Below the pieces are notes generated by a model. It was given only the letters and a program-made list of their open reading frames with translations, was not told the DNA's origin and made no database searches. Below, piece by piece: positions 1 to 14,549 of a stretch of 64,000 bases of DNA; the stretch's first letter is position 1, and each line of letters starts with the position of its first letter. The stretch is from Escarpia spicata (lineage: Eukaryota; Annelida; Polychaeta; Sabellida; Siboglinidae), in the NCBI GenBank assembly GCA_963995525.1, contig OZ023217.1, positions 20,484,773-20,548,772 of the forward strand. Direction: 5' to 3'. A program made the position numbers and the translations under genes.

Positions 1-799
1 ACCCCTTAATACTGTGAAAATGTCCATCACAATAACATGTATCGATAGCTTGCGACTGATTTATGTGAGAGAGCAGAGAATTACCGTTACTATACAAAGA
101 ATTGCAGCCCATGTTTTGTTAAGATACAAATCCTTTTGTACATGTAAATTATATAAGTTATGTTTTTAGTTTGGTCTTTCAAGAAAAAAAGCACATCTAA
201 AACACTACAATTTATCAATAACATGCATTTTGTAATTTATACTTCTACATTCATACATTTTGTAGAAAACTTTTGTAAATTTATTTTCCGTTTCATTTAA
301 TTAATTAACTTCATCTTACTTTGCAACAGTTGCGTGATTCAATTCAAAAACAGTCAGGGTTGACAGCTAAGTTTCTGACAGGACAGTTTACAAATTGTTT
401 GCACGTTGATGACACTGAAGCCACAGAGGCTTCGCTTCATGGAACATACTTTCCCAGGCAGAAACCTCTAGTTAATAACCACAGTTGCAAGTAATTGAAA
501 GGCCATAATCATTTTTGTTTGTTAAATCAAGCCAGGAAATCCATAATAAAATGCCTTTGTTGCTCTCATAAGAGACATGACTAACAGCTGGAATCTTCTT
601 CTAAAGGCTTACAGTGGTAATCCACCCTCTGAGTAAACAGTAGAACTTTGTGGACACTGCCAGGGGTTCAACCACTACGAGCCAAATGTCTTCCTCATTA
701 ATTAGCAGCGTTAGGTGAATGACACATTGAGATCACAACTAAGGCATTGGGTATTTTGCATGGTTTACTATTGAATTCCTCAAGCTTTGTTTTGTTGAA
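1..799. other. AT-rich host DNA, no gene seen
   Basis: No recognisable coding region, RNA gene or clear repeat boundary is visible. The only open frames are short and AT-rich with no recognisable motif. Confidence 0.6.
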
Positions 800-3700
800 C
801 TATCAGTGAAAAATTGCAAAACTTTTTATTTATATATTTTTCGAATAAAATTACTTTGTGACTTTATTTCCTGTAACCTTCTTTCCAGCCCATCTATGTT
901 CTACGTGTACTTAGTTAATAAGTTGACACTTGTAAATTGTCCATTTGTTTGTTATGTACTACACTTTTACTATATATATACAATAATAACTTTGCCACTC
1001 TGATATCATTATAATTTTTTTCACAACTGGGCAAATGAACTTTTCACACTTGAGTGGTAAGCAAATGACCATTGGACAAGACCGTGCAACATATTTTTAC
1101 TTGTTAATGAAATTAAAAAGTTTACAAGTTACATACTACACACACACATATATAATATTATATACTATTATATATATATATTAACAGGTATTAGTGCTGT
1201 AAAACCATGTTCATTTTCACAAATAATCTGACTCATTCCATAATCCAATTCATGACTTTGTTTGACAGCTTCAACACAAAGGTGTGAACTACCTCAACAC
1301 CACTGCAGCCGTCACATATGGCAAGATCTGTGGTGGCTCTATCGCGCATCAGTGGTCGTAGCAAAGGCAGCTCAGGTGTCCAGTTACTTCCTGAGGCTGG
1401 ATGCAGCTCGGGACAGTTAGAATAAACGTAAGTATTAATTGATGCTGCTATGCAAACGTGATATATATATATATATATAAATCATAGCATAATAATTGGA
1501 AGATATGCAAACATATGTGATTGGTTTTAACAATTATGTTTTATTCTGACCAATGTTATGTGGGTACATCATCTTTGGTTGATAGGAGTTTTGTGAAACT
1601 TTCAATTACATTGTACATTTCATTTGCATTTCAATTTTGGAACTAAATGTTATATTTATTTAATTTGGAATATTTCTGTTACAAACATAAATTTGTATTT
1701 TATACAGTGCAAGTAAAAAGCCGTCTTCCGATATCACCACTCCAGTCGAGCGGCTGAAGTTATAGTTATGACGGCTTGGTAGCGACCAAATTTAGACTAC
1801 ACCATTTGGTTCGGCCGCCAGTGGAGGTTTTTGTGCCCCCCAGACTCGATTTCTGGATCCACCCCTGTATGTGATAGTTTTGTTTGTCTGCATGAGGATT
1901 TTGCAGTAATGGGTGTCCTCGTTAAATTGCATATTGTTGTTAGAAATGCAAGTGAATTAAAGTAAAGACAATGTAAATTTAAAACATTTTATTGAAACTA
2001 TTTGATGAGATCATGACATGACACAATACAACTACAGGTACAATCATTGCACTTGATGTGTATAATGTAATAATTTTTATAACACATACACATAAAATGC
2101 AAAGCAACAATAGAAACAAAAATTAGGAAGAGGTTGACAAAAATGTCAGGTACATATAACAAAACAAACAGTTACTTTTATCACAATTCTTTGTTACAAA
2201 AAAACACACACTAGTACATGTGATATCAAATGCTAGTTGTATGTTTACAACTCACAAAATTAGTGACTAAACAATGATGTGTATTTACCAAATTTTAATA
2301 TTTAATGCCCATAAAAAATGTAAACCAATGAGAAAAAATTACTTAGGAAGATGTTTAGTTGAACAGATTTAATATGTACATATCAAATAAAAATAACTAT
2401 ATTATGATTTGTTGTTAAAAAAACATCAATAGCATATAAACTTCAAAACTGTTGTAGTTTGTGCAATGCTTGGTTTATTTACAACTCGCAAAAAATAGTG
2501 ACTAGACTAGACAGGGTTATCGCCATGTGACTGAGAATTACATGTACAATCGCTACCTGCTACATTGCTCCAGTTTACTCAGCTGTATGAAGAGTACCGG
2601 CTACAGACGGTTGATATTTTTGTATGAATAATCTTCGCATATTAATTTCAGTGTGGCTGAATTCTTCCCACATAAGTCAAGATGGTGTTTTCGATTTAAC
2701 AGGTCTGCCAGGGAGTAAAGTTTTAAGTGCTTTGAGTAATCCTGAGGACTGGATACTACACCATATCAGAACTAAACTTACTCAAGTGTTGTTTAATTAT
2801 CATGCAAAATTAAAATTAATGTAAATTATTTGTGAAAATAAAAAACTGAAATTTTTTTTTTTTGGAGAAAAATGATACATGGCATGAAAAACATATAACA
2901 GTCCTCGTGATACACAGAGAATTTAAACAAGTCAAATGCTGCTGTCAGTGTATCAACAGATTGTTGTTGAAAAATGTGAAAAGGCTTTCAATACTATTAC
3001 TTCATCACAAACTTGTGCCTGGTGTATGTTGCAAGAACTCAGCTGGCTGCCACTGACTATCAGCAACACAAAGACAATGAAACCCTACCACTGTAACAAT
3101 TCTGGATAATTAATGTATTTTTTCATGGACACTGCTAAAAGTTATAGTTGAATTGAATACAAATACCTTGTATTATTGACTTTTGATAAATGTGTCATCA
3201 CATATAAAAATATCATACATGTCAGAGGCATCCTAATTGTCACTTTGTCACCGGTATAGGCAGATGCAGACGTACAGCGAAAAGTCAGGAAGCTGGTATG
3301 CAGTACCATCGAAGACAGCGAGACATACAGTGATGTCATCGATATCTAAACCGATGCAGTTCACCGAAGAATGCTCGACACTGAACCTGTCTGACAGCAT
3401 CGAAAGTTGTTGCCATATCTGCAGACCCTGGCACCCACTGTTCCATCACCAACTGCAGAGCTAGTCAAGCGTCACCACATTCAACCTGCAGTCAACATTG
3501 GTTTCCAGTCAGTCAAGCTAACTGACTGACCTGGAAGCCAGTGTACACCCCATCAGCACTGGGGAATCTGTCACAGATTCAACACGACACAGTCAGGATC
3601 ACTCAGTGGACATTCATATGACAAACTGTTATTATGCAGCATGTTGCATGGCTGTAGAATCTTGTCCGAGATCCTGGACAAATACAACTGCCCAGTATGC

Positions 3701-5725
3701 CATATTAACTTGGAGAGCTAGTGGTACTAAGCACACTAGTTCAATCTCCTGTAAAAAAAACACATATATTCAGTAAACAAAAACAGGCATCATAGTAGTG
3801 TTGGGAGTAAATAATTATGATGTATTCATTGTCATAATCGGTATATAATAATGTTTCATGTATGACCTGCAGCATTTCACAAGAAAAAAGTCAGCAAGAA
3901 ATGTTCTATTACAGCTGCATCTATACATGTTGATATCTTAGGAACAGTCCGTGTTTACCAGAGTTGTTCCGGGGAAGGGTGGCTTGATACAGCATGCAGA
4001 CATTAGTGGAATATGCAGTTTTTCAAAACGGTGAACAATTTTAACTGTTTTTCGTTACTATGTGTTCATTGTCATTACATGAATTTAAAAGTGTTCAATT
4101 TCAATACAGTGACGCCTCATCTTAGTCATTATTATAGACTGATTTGAATTCTGCTAATCACTAAAGCATACGTAAAGCGCATTTATATTTTTTGTTTTGT
4201 TTTCAGTATACAAATTCACGTCAGTGTCTGCCATGTGTAACTACTATACATATTTATGTTTGACATTTTAAGCCCGAGGTTGAATGGTCAAGGTGAATGT
4301 TAGAAATGACAGAATGAGGTGTTATTGTGATGATAACATTATATTTTCCTCGTCAAGTATTCAAAGGTTCATAATACGTATGCCTACCTTCTTCAAGAAT
4401 GACTAATTTATTTTATAAACTTTCAGAGTCATCGCCATATGCTAAATACTGTTTAAAGGTGTATTAATATGTCTGTGTTGATACACCTGTGGGTATAATA
4501 TACAAGTGCAGAAGTCAATCTAGTTTTCTATGCCCAAGATGTTATTATTAAAATGTGTATGACAACAAATGTGGTATATTTAAATGTGCACATTAAAATG
4601 TGTTGATAACTTATACGTGGTTGATTGTTATAAATTTGAAATTACCTGGATTGATCAAATGTGGGCCTGCCGCAGATTATGTATCATCCCTGTGTCTGCC
4701 TGGCCCGGGTGACCGCCTCTAGCTCCTCCTCTCATTCTCATTCATGGGTTGCAGTGTGGTCTCTATCAATACATAAGAATAGCCGGCATATGTCAGTTGA
4801 AAGGATACCAATTAATGCATTACATACACTATAGCCAGGCATCAAGGACCCCAATGGAGACAAGTGCGTGCATTTTCTTGTGTAATCCTTATATATGGTG
4901 TACTCTAGGTGTATTGATATGTTATGTATTTACACGTTTACATTTTTATATTGAATACAATCATCACCATCATGCTTGTCATATAAAAATCTAAATTATT
5001 TTGCATAAAATACAATTGCAAATCAACAATATTCTGCAGTAATAGTATCAAAAATATGAGTCACCAAAAATGTTTTAATAATTACGATCACCAACATTAC
5101 GGATGCTCCCTGACTAAGTTACTCGCACGAACAACAGGGGCCTGCTGCCAAAGCAATGTTACTTGTCATTTCGCACCATCACGTCATCTACTCTCGATAT
5201 GTATTGTCGGAATAACAGCTTATTAACAACATCCTGCGTAACCAAATACAATACATATGAAATATTAGGTACCAAATATTATGCTCGTTGTCACTCTCTG
5301 GCTGATATGGTGACTGTCTTAGTCTTAGACTTAGACCTTAGACTTTTGAGTTAGAACTTAAAGTCAGCCTCGACAGGCTCGAGTCGAGTGTTGACGTTCG
5401 CAAGTTGCAATTCTCGTTGAATTAATACACGACTACGCGTTCTTGTTGCTAACTGCGATAGTCTAATACGTACCTTCGTACAACCACTTTGGAATTATAA
5501 TCTTCATCTGGATACGCTAAAGCCTAAAGCACGTGTGTGTTGTTATTGTTTTCGAATGCCTGTGATGCCGATCTCGCGTAAAGCACATGACCGAAGTGGC
5601 GCAGTAGGCAGACAGCGCAATTGGCTTTCGCCAGCGATACCCGCTGTAACGACAAATCTTTTTTTGACGATTAAAAAACAAGTACGCATTTTTGTTTATT
5701 AAACCGACTGTGCGCACTAGTTAAA
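800..5725 (+). repeat. Segmental duplication, copy A (about 4.9 kb)
   Basis: The sequence from the shared start CTATCAGTGAAAAATTGC to the shared end CTGTGCGCACTAGTTAAA recurs in the same order and orientation at 8,343-13,339. The two copies differ by scattered substitutions and small indels only. They share an exon-like unit, the block around 2,500-3,100, a Thr/Ser codon-free AT-rich stretch and a conserved tail near 5,400-5,720. No intact gene was recognised in it; the short open frames here do not look coding. Confidence 0.9.
1269..1421 (+). other. Exon-like unit, copy A
   Basis: It is preceded by an acceptor-like TTTGTTTGACAG and followed after a few bases by AAACGTAAGT. One frame encodes a short segment resembling LSSISGRSKGSS and PEAGCSS, found again at 8,880-9,032 and in diverged form at about 7,670-7,797. 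Conservation of the frame between diverged copies suggests a real or former exon. The parent gene was not identified. Confidence 0.35.
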
Positions 5726-6377
5726 GGTGCTCAGTCATTTCGATTGTTGTGCTCCTCACGTGTCAGACTAATTTCACGAAACGTAATCGTATCAGGTATT
5801 CATTATTGATACACTGGTTCATTTGTACGTATGCTTTACTTCGTTTTAGTGAAATTAACAGACAAACAATAAAATGATTTTTGGTTAGTCCTAACCGAAT
5901 ATCAAGACACATATCTGAACTTGGATGTGGTCTGAGATAGACCTCTCGTGTAATAGTCACGTGAACGGGAATATGCGGCGACATCGGCCTTTGACCACCA
6001 CCTTTCGGTGCCTGGATTCAGTCAACATTACGTATTTACGAGTCGCCATCCATTTTTTGTACAAGTGATAGCTCGATAATTTTATCTGTGACGAAGGGAT
6101 GCCCACGGATATATGTCACCGACTCGGCTAAAAAGAGGGTGAGAGCGGAAAGACAAAGAGAGTATCCGCGTACAAAGGTGTATATTGGAAAGGTTATGGA
6201 TTTGTGAAACCGAACGAAAGAAACGGCTGGCGTGAAAAGTGATGCAGCATTCGCCAAGTTTCTTCTGGACAGGTTAGTAATATTGAATTTATCAGCAAGC
6301 ACACACACACACGACTGTGTGTTCAATAGATGGAACAGCCAAAACAAAGCCGTCATCGTCCGCCATCTTAATTCCAT

Positions 6378-6675
6378 CTTCGATCGACGTTCCGCGACGT
6401 TCCATCGCACATGAATATACATTATTGTAGATATTATGACTTTATATTGATGGACATGTTATATTATATCAATAGTTAACTAAGTGCGAAGTGTCAGTCT
6501 CTTGCGAAGCACACACCGAATGGTAGATGAACTTTAAAATCCGCTCCATCGACGTTCCGCGACGTTTCATCGACGTTCCACCAATCCGTGTCGTTCCATC
6601 GCAAATTAATATACAGTAATGTAGATATTATGCCTTCATATTTAAGGACATGCCGTATTATATCAATATTTAACT
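6378..6675 (+). repeat. Tandem duplication, two copies of about 130 bp
   Basis: The block beginning TCGACGTTCCGCGACGTT and ending near TATATCAATAGTTAACTA (6,378-6,482) recurs at about 6,545-6,675 with an internal insertion of another GACGTTCC unit. Confidence 0.7.
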
Positions 6676-7669
6676 ATGTATAATGTAATACATAATACAG
6701 CTGTAGCACCCACTGGACATTCACACGTTACTCTCAATCACTGACTGACACTGCCACTGGCTGGACATTTGAGACTAATAAAATAATCGAATGCCTAAAA
6801 TAATTGCCTGGATCTAACTATAAGTACTTGCTTTCTTGGATGTCAGTTGAAACTTGAGTCACTGGCTGCTTGTAGTGTGCACTTTGATCATCAAAGCTAG
6901 TTACATTTACTGACAGCAGATCAGTGACAATCACCTCAGGAATCACATAATACCCAGTAAAACACAGCTACCAATTGACCTTTAGGCTTTACCCATGCCT
7001 ACTCAATAGCAGTATGAGTCTATGAGATTTACTACCATGTTTTGTATGATATGAATATATCTTTACTTGCCTTCAGCAATGTAGAATACAAAATAACACT
7101 TCTTTACTGTTTGTCCATGTGTGACGTACAACATGAATGCTGATTGTAATAACATATAAATTTAATAATCTTGTATTATGTAAATTTAAAGAGTAGTAAT
7201 AATTTATGATTTCTGTAGAACATACTAATCATTTATATGTATATTGTGACCGTAATAGTCTACATATATTACCAAGGGGTAAACGACCCAAACTGCATAT
7301 AGTATGTGTAGAAGTATGTATAATATATAAAGAAAAGTTTATAAGTTACATCTCTGAAAAGTGTAGAATATGTATACACATTGATAGAGATCTTCTAGGC
7401 CTCTATGCTAACCTTAGTTTGATAGGGAGCAAGAAAACAACTACACCGGGTGTATGAACATAGGAGGACAATTTATTTTATTATTTCTGAAAGTTATTTA
7501 AATAGCCTGGATATTATTTTGATGTGTTATACTACGCTGTCCATTTTTAGGGGTAGTTGTACTATTAAAAAATGTAAAATTTAATCAATTTTGGCCATTC
7601 CACTTTATGCCTTCACTTGAGTTTCACCACAAATATATGCAAATGACGTCCACGCCAATCCAGCCACCA

Positions 7670-7797
7670 CAGACAACAACCGCTGCATTGGTTCTATCGA
7701 GTATCGGTGGTCGCAGTAAAACCAGTTCACTGTCAGGTATTCAGTCTCTTCCCGAGGCTGGGTGCAGCACTAAACCATTACAACCAATGTCAGTTTA
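7670..7797 (+). other. Exon-like unit, third diverged copy
   Basis: The frame encodes segments LSSIGGRSKTSSLSG and LPEAGCS, clearly related to the units at 1,269 and 8,880. It lies between the two large duplicated blocks, so the ancestral locus may have had several such exons. The function is unknown. Confidence 0.35.
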
Positions 7798-8342
7798 AGT
7801 AATGGTATTAATGTACTGTTATGTTCTGGTTTGACCAGTCTAATGTGTGTACAATTATTCAATGTTTGTATGATAGGGTGGTTGTCAAACTGTCAACTAC
7901 ATAGCACATTTCATTTGCAGATCATTTTTTTAACTTATGTTTCTTTTGATTTAATTTGGAATGTTTGTATTGCAAACATAAATGTGTATATACAATGCAA
8001 GTAAGTATACGTGACACAATATAGCCAAGCCTCAGTGATTGTCATTTCATAATAATTATGCTTATGCTGGCCCACAGATCTGCTAAAGGCTGCAACTGCT
8101 TTAATGTTTATGTTATGTCATATGACATTTTATCTCTATAATCACCTGCTGGCTTGCACAGCACAAGATGCTTATGTTCAGTTTCTGATTTGTATCTTTG
8201 AATGTATATTTTAGTGTGTGTTTGTTCAGAAGTCAAAATAACCTAATTTAACCTGTTTAAACATACAATGTGTGGAATTATTTTAATAATACGTAAGGTT
8301 GGGGAGACTCTTAATAAGACATATGATATAATGTCGCTAGTA

Positions 8343-11300
8343 CTATCAGTGAAAAATTGCAAAACTTTTTTTTTTTTTGAATAAAATTACTTTGTGACTT
8401 TATTTCCTGTGATCTTCTTTCCAACCCACCTATGCTCTACCTGCACTTACAGGTAGTTAATTATACTGGCAATTGGATGGTGCACAATCCAAATTGTTTC
8501 ACATTGTTGGCTCTGACACTTGTAAATTGTCTATTTTGTTTGTTATATACAGTGTACTACAATTTTACAATAAATACAATAATAACTTTGCCACTCTCAT
8601 ATCATTTATTGTATTTTTTTTACAACTGGGCAAATGACCTTTTCACGCTTGAGTGCTGGGCAAATGACCATTGGGCAAATGATCGTGCAAAATATTTTTA
8701 CCTATTAATGAAATTAAAACGTTTACAAGTTACACACCACATGTACACACACATATATTTACATATACATACATATATAATATTATATATATTTACGTGT
8801 AGTAGTGCTGTCAAACCATGTTCACCTTCACAAATAATCTGACTCATTCCATATTCCAATTCATGACTTTGTTTGACAGCTTCAACACAAAGGCGTGAAC
8901 TACCTCAACACCACTGCAGCCATCACATATGACAAGATCTGTGGTGGCTCTATCGAGCATCAGCGGTCATAGCAAAGGCAGCTCACTATCGGGTGTCCAG
9001 TCACTTGCTGAGGCTGGATGCAGCTCAGGACAGTAAGTAAACGTAAGTATTAATTGCTGCTGGTATGCAAACGTGATATATACAGCTGTATATATATATA
9101 TATATATAAATCATAGCATAACATTTGGAAGATATGCAAACATATGTGTTTGGTTGTTTTGACAATTATGTTTTATTCTGACCAATCTTATTATTTGGTA
9201 CACCATCTTTGAAAATGTTTCAACAGCACCCCCCCGTCTTCCGATATCACCACTCCAGCCGAGACAGCAGAGCAGCTGAAGTTATAGCGGCTTGATAGCG
9301 ACAAAATTTAGACTACACCATTTGGTTCAGTCGCCAGTGGAGGTTTTTGTGCCCCCCAGTCCAGACTCCACCACTGTATGTGATAGTTTTGGTTGTCTGC
9401 ATTAGGACTTTGCAGTAATGGGTGTCCTCGTTAAATTGCATATTGTTAGAAATGCATGTGAATTAAAGTAAAGACAATGTAAATTAAAAACACTTTATTG
9501 AAACTATTTGATGAGATCATGACTACAAAATTATGAAAAGCACAATACAACTACAGGTACAATCATTGTACTTGATGTGTATAATGTAATAATTTTTAAT
9601 ATCACATACACATAAAATGCAAAGCAACAATAGAAACAAAAATGTTGAAGAGGTTGACAAAATGTCAGGTACATATAACAAAACAAACAGTTACTTTTAT
9701 CACAATTCTTTGTTACAAAAAAACAACACTACACATGTGATATCAAATGCTAGTTATATGTTTACAACTCACAAAATTAGTGACTACCGGTAAACAATTA
9801 TGTGTATTTAACAACAAATTTTTATATTTAATGCCCATAAAATGTAAACCAATGAGAACAAATTACTTAGGACGATGTTTAGTTGAACAAATTTAATATG
9901 TACATATCAAATAAAAATAACTATATTATGATTTTTTGTTAAAAAACATCAATAGGATATAAAATTCAAAACTGTTATAGTATGTGCAATGCTTGGTATG
10001 TTTACAACTCGCAAAAGATAGTGACTAGACTAGACAGGGTCATCGCCATGTGACTGAGAATTACATGTACAATCGCTACATGCTACATTGCTCCAGTTTA
10101 CTCAGCTGTATGAAGAGTACCGGCTACAGACGGTGGATATTTTTGTATGAATAATCTTTGCATATTAATTTCAGTGTGGCTGAATTCTTCCCACATAAGT
10201 CAAGATGGTGTTTTCAATTTAACAGGTCTGCCAGGGAGTAAAGTTTAAAGTGCTTTGAGTAATCCCAAGGACTGGATACTACACCATATCAGAACTAAAC
10301 TTACCCAAGTGTTGTTTAATTATCATGCAAAATGAAAATTAATGTAAATTGTGAAAATATAAAACAGTGATAAAAAAGAATAATTTAGAAAAATTATACA
10401 TGGCATGACAAATATATAACAGTCCTCGTCATACATAGATAATTTAAACAAGTAAAATGCTGCTGTCAGTGTATCAACAGATTGTTGTTGAAAAATGTGA
10501 AAAGGCTTTCAATACCATTACTTAATCACAAACTTGTGCCTGGTGTATGTTGCAAGAACTCAGCTGGCTGCCACTGACTATCAGCAACACAAAGGCAATG
10601 AAACCCTACCAGTTGTAACAATTCTGGATAATTAATGTATTTTTTCATGGACACTGCTAAAAGTTATAGTTGAATTGAATACAAATACCTTGTATTATTG
10701 ACTTTTGATAAATGTGTCGTCACATGTAAAAATATCATGCATGTCAGAGCCATCCTAATTGTCATTTTGTCTCCGGTATAGGTAGATGCAGACGTACAGC
10801 AAAATGTCAGGAAGCTGGTATGCAGTACCAGCAAAGACAGCGAAAACATACAGTGATGTCATCGATATCTAAACCGATGCAGTTCACCGAAGAATGCTCG
10901 ACACTGAACCTGTCTGACAGCATCGAAAGTTGTTGTCACTTCTGCAGACCCTGGCACCCACCGTTCCATCACCAACTACAGAGCTAGTCAGGCGTCATCA
11001 CATTCTTATGTCGAGCAACCTGCATTCTACATTGGTTTCCAGGCAGTCAAGCTAACTGACTGACCTGGAAGCCAGTGTACACCCCATCGGCACTGGGGAA
11101 TCTGTCACGGATTCAACACGACACAATTGGGATCACTCAGTGGACGTTCATATGATAAACTGTTAATATGCAGCATGTTGCATGACTGTAGAATCTTGTC
11201 CGAGATCCTGGACAAATACAACTGCCCAGTATGCCATATTAACTTGGAGAGCTAGTGGTACTAAGCACACTAGTTCAATTTCCTGTAAAAAAAAAACATA

Positions 11301-13339
11301 TATTCAGTAAACAAAAACAGGCATCATAGTAGTGTTGGGAGTAAATAATTATGATGTGTTCATTGTCATAATCAGTATAGAATAATGTTTCATGTATGAC
11401 CTGCATCATTTCACAAGAAAAAAGGCAGCAAGAAATGTTCTACTACAGCTGCATCTATACATGTTGATATCTTAGGAACAGTCAGTGTTTACCAGGGTTG
11501 TTCTGGGGAAGGGTGGCTTGATACAGCATGCAGACATTAGTGGAATATGCAATTTCTCAAAACGGTGAACAATTTTAACTATTTTTCTTTACTAGGTGTT
11601 CATTGTCATTACATGAATTTAAAAATTTTCAATTTCATTACAGTGACGCCTGATCTTAGTAAATATTATAGACTGATTTGAATTCTGCTCATCAGTAAAG
11701 CGCATTTATATTTTTAGTTTTGTTTTCAGTATACAACTTCATGTCAGTATCTGCCATGTAACTACTATACATATTCATGTTTTACATTTTAAGCCTGAGG
11801 TTGAATGGTCAAGGTGAATGTTGGAAATGACAGAATGAGGTGTTATTGTGATGCTAACAATATATTTTCCTCGTCAAGTATTCAAAGGTTCATAATACGT
11901 ATGTCTACCTTCTTCAAGAATGACTAATTTATTTTATAAACTTATTTCAGAGTCATCGCCATATGCTAAATACTGTTTAAAGGTGTATTAATATGTCTGT
12001 GTTGATACACTTGTGGGTATAATATACAAGTACAGAAGTCAATCTAGTTTTCCATGCCCAAGATGTTATTATTAAAATGTGTATGAAAACAAATGTGGTA
12101 TATTTAAATGTGCACATTACAATTTTTTGATAACTTATACGTGGTTGATTGTTATAAATTTGAAATTACCTGGATTGATCAAATGTAGGCCTGCCGCAGA
12201 CTATGTATCCTCCCTGTGTCTGCCTGGCCCGGGTGACCGCCTCTAGCCCCTCCTCTGCCTCCTCTCATTCTCATTCATGGGTTGCAGTGTGGTCTCTAGC
12301 AATATCACAATTCAAGTTACATATATTATTATGTATTCATATATTGCTGTGGTGAGAGTATATACATATATTGGTAAATACATAAGAATAGCCGGCATAT
12401 GTCAGTTGAAAGGTATCACAGGATACCAATTAATGCATTACATACACTATAGCCAGGCATCAAGGACCCCAATGGAGACAAGTGCGTGCATTTTCTTGTG
12501 TAATCCTTATATATGGTGTACTCTAGGTGTATTGATATGTTATGTATTTACACGTTTACATTTTTATATTGAATAAAATCATCACCATCATGCTTGTCAT
12601 AAAAATCTAAATTATTTTGCATAAAATACAATGCAAATCAACAATATTCTGCAGTAATAGTATCAAAAATATGAGTCACAAAAAATGTTTTAATAATTAC
12701 GATCACCAACATAATACTTCCGTGTTTGACGTTCTGTTGCACAAAATTACGGATGCTCCCTGACTAAGTTACTTGGACGATCAACAGGGGCCTGCTGCCA
12801 AAGCAATGTTACTTGTAATTTCGCACCCTCACGTCATCTACTCTCAATATGTATTGTCGGAATAACAGCTTATTAACAACATCCTGCGTAACCAAATACA
12901 ATACATATCAAATATTATGCTCGTTGTCATTCTCTGGCTGATATGATGGTGACTGTCTTAGACTTAGACTTAGACTTAGACTTGTCAGCCTCGACAGGTT
13001 CGAGTCGAGTGTAGACATTCGCAAGTTGCAATTCTCGTTGAATTAATACACGGCTACGCGTTCTTGTTGCTAACTGCGATAGTCTAATACGTACCTTCGT
13101 ACAACTACTTTGGAATTATAATCTTCATCTTGATACGCTAAAGTTCGTGTGTGTTGTTATTGTTTTCGAATGCCTGTGATGCCGATCTCGCGTAAAGCAC
13201 ATGACCGAAGTGGCGCAGTAGGCAGACGGCGCAATTGGCTTTCGCCAGCGATACCCGCTGTAACGACAACTTTTTTTTTTACGATTAAAAAACAAGTACG
13301 CATTTTTTTAAATTAAACCGACTGTGCGCACTAGTTAAA
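8343..13339 (+). repeat. Segmental duplication, copy B (about 5.0 kb)
   Basis: This is the direct repeat of 800-5,725, offset by about 7.5 kb. Small insertions relative to copy A include an extra microsatellite near 9,080 and about 80 bases near 12,300-12,380. The copy ends at ACTAGTTAAA, after which copy B runs into a short segment resembling the inverted flank of copy A (GAGCACCTTT) and then a minisatellite. Confidence 0.9.
8880..9032 (+). other. Exon-like unit, copy B
   Basis: The acceptor-like TTTGTTTGACAG ends at 8,879 and a good donor, CA|GTAAGT, follows position 9,032. The frame of the LSSISG and GSSLSGVQSL segments is open through the donor. This copy has the best splice signals of the three. 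Confidence 0.4.
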
Positions 13340-13412
13340 CTATTCACACATTACACATCTGGACATAAAAGAACCGGATTGGCGATGGGCAAACGAAGTG
13401 ATTGAGCACCTT

Positions 13413-14150
13413 TAAGTGGTTCCATTGATTGTGACTGTGTTAAGTGGTTCCATTGATTGTGACTGTGTTAAGTGGTTCCATTGATTGTGACTGTGCTTAA
13501 GTGGTTCCATTGATTGTGACTGTGTTAAGTGGTTCCATTGATTGTGACTGTGCTTAAGTGGTTCCATTGATTGTGACTGTGTTAAGTGGTTCCATTGATT
13601 GTGACTGTGTTAAGTGGTTCCATTGATTGTGACTGTGTTAAGTGGTTCCATTGATTGTGACTGTGTTAAGTGGTTCCATTGATTGTGACTGTGTTAAGTG
13701 GTTCCATTGATTGTGACTGTGTTAAGTGGTTCCATTGATTGTGACTGTGTTAAGTGGTTCCATTGATTGTGACTGTGTTAAGTGGTTCCGTTGATTGTGA
13801 CTGTGTTAAGTGGTTCCGTTGATTGTGACTGTGTTAAGTGGTTCCATTGATTGTGACTGTGTTAAGTGGTTCCATTGATTGTGACTGTGTTAAGTGGTTC
13901 CATTGATTGTGACTGTGTTAAGTGGTTCCATTGATTGTGACTGTGCTTAAGTGGTTCCAATGATTGTGACTGTGTTAAGTGGTTCCATTGATTGTGACTG
14001 TGTTAAGTGGTTCCATTGATTGTGACTGTGTTAAGTGGTTCCATTGATTGTGACTGTGTTAAGTGGTTCCATTGATTGTGACTGTGTTAAGTGGTTCCAT
14101 TGATTGTGACTGTGTTAAGTGGTTCCATTGATTGTGACTGTGTTAAGTGG
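13413..14150 (+). repeat. 28-bp minisatellite, about 26 copies
   Basis: The unit is AAGTGGTTCCATTGATTG followed by TGACTGTGTT. Copies are nearly identical, with occasional one-base variants (GTGCTTAAG, CCGTTG), which suggests recent homogenisation. Confidence 0.97.
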
Positions 14151-14549
14151 TGTGTTGTCGTTATGCAGAATAATATAACAATAAAAAGAGTTGTAATAAA
14201 TCACTAAATATATTATTTACAACACGACATGACATAGTAGAGCTTGCCAGTACTGAACAAAAGACATCAACAGCTGTGTGCTGTTTAAACGTACCCGATA
14301 CATAATATAAGTATCACTGGTAACGACATCAACCTGATCATTTCAAACTGGAATCCGACTTAAATGATATTACAGATTCACACAAAAACCTCAATGTATG
14401 TTCTGTGTTATTAATGGTAGGTGTGCTCTGTGAATCAATAACAAAATAATCTATAATGAAATAAACTGCTATGTGAATGCACCAGATACATGATAACATT
14501 ATCGCAGGTAATAGAAATCAGTATGTTCACTTCAAACATCAAATCTAAC
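14151..14549. other. Intergenic host DNA
   Basis: AT-rich sequence with a diverged local duplication: the stretch ending in AATGGTAGGTGTGCTCTG near 14,410 resembles the transposase 3' region at 14,600-14,660. No gene is seen. Confidence 0.5.

Larger units (their letters stand above)
5726..8342. other. Spacer between the two duplication copies
   Basis: It holds a local tandem duplication at 6,378-6,675 and the third exon-like unit near 7,670. A 128-codon minus-strand open frame (6,036-6,422) overlaps sequence that looks like a 5' flank with repeated GACGTTCC motifs. It has no recognisable domain and I do not call it a gene. Confidence 0.5.

Noticed and set aside
6036..6422. 128-codon minus-strand frame
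   Set aside because: No recognisable domain, with an opposing open frame in the same place; not enough to call a gene.
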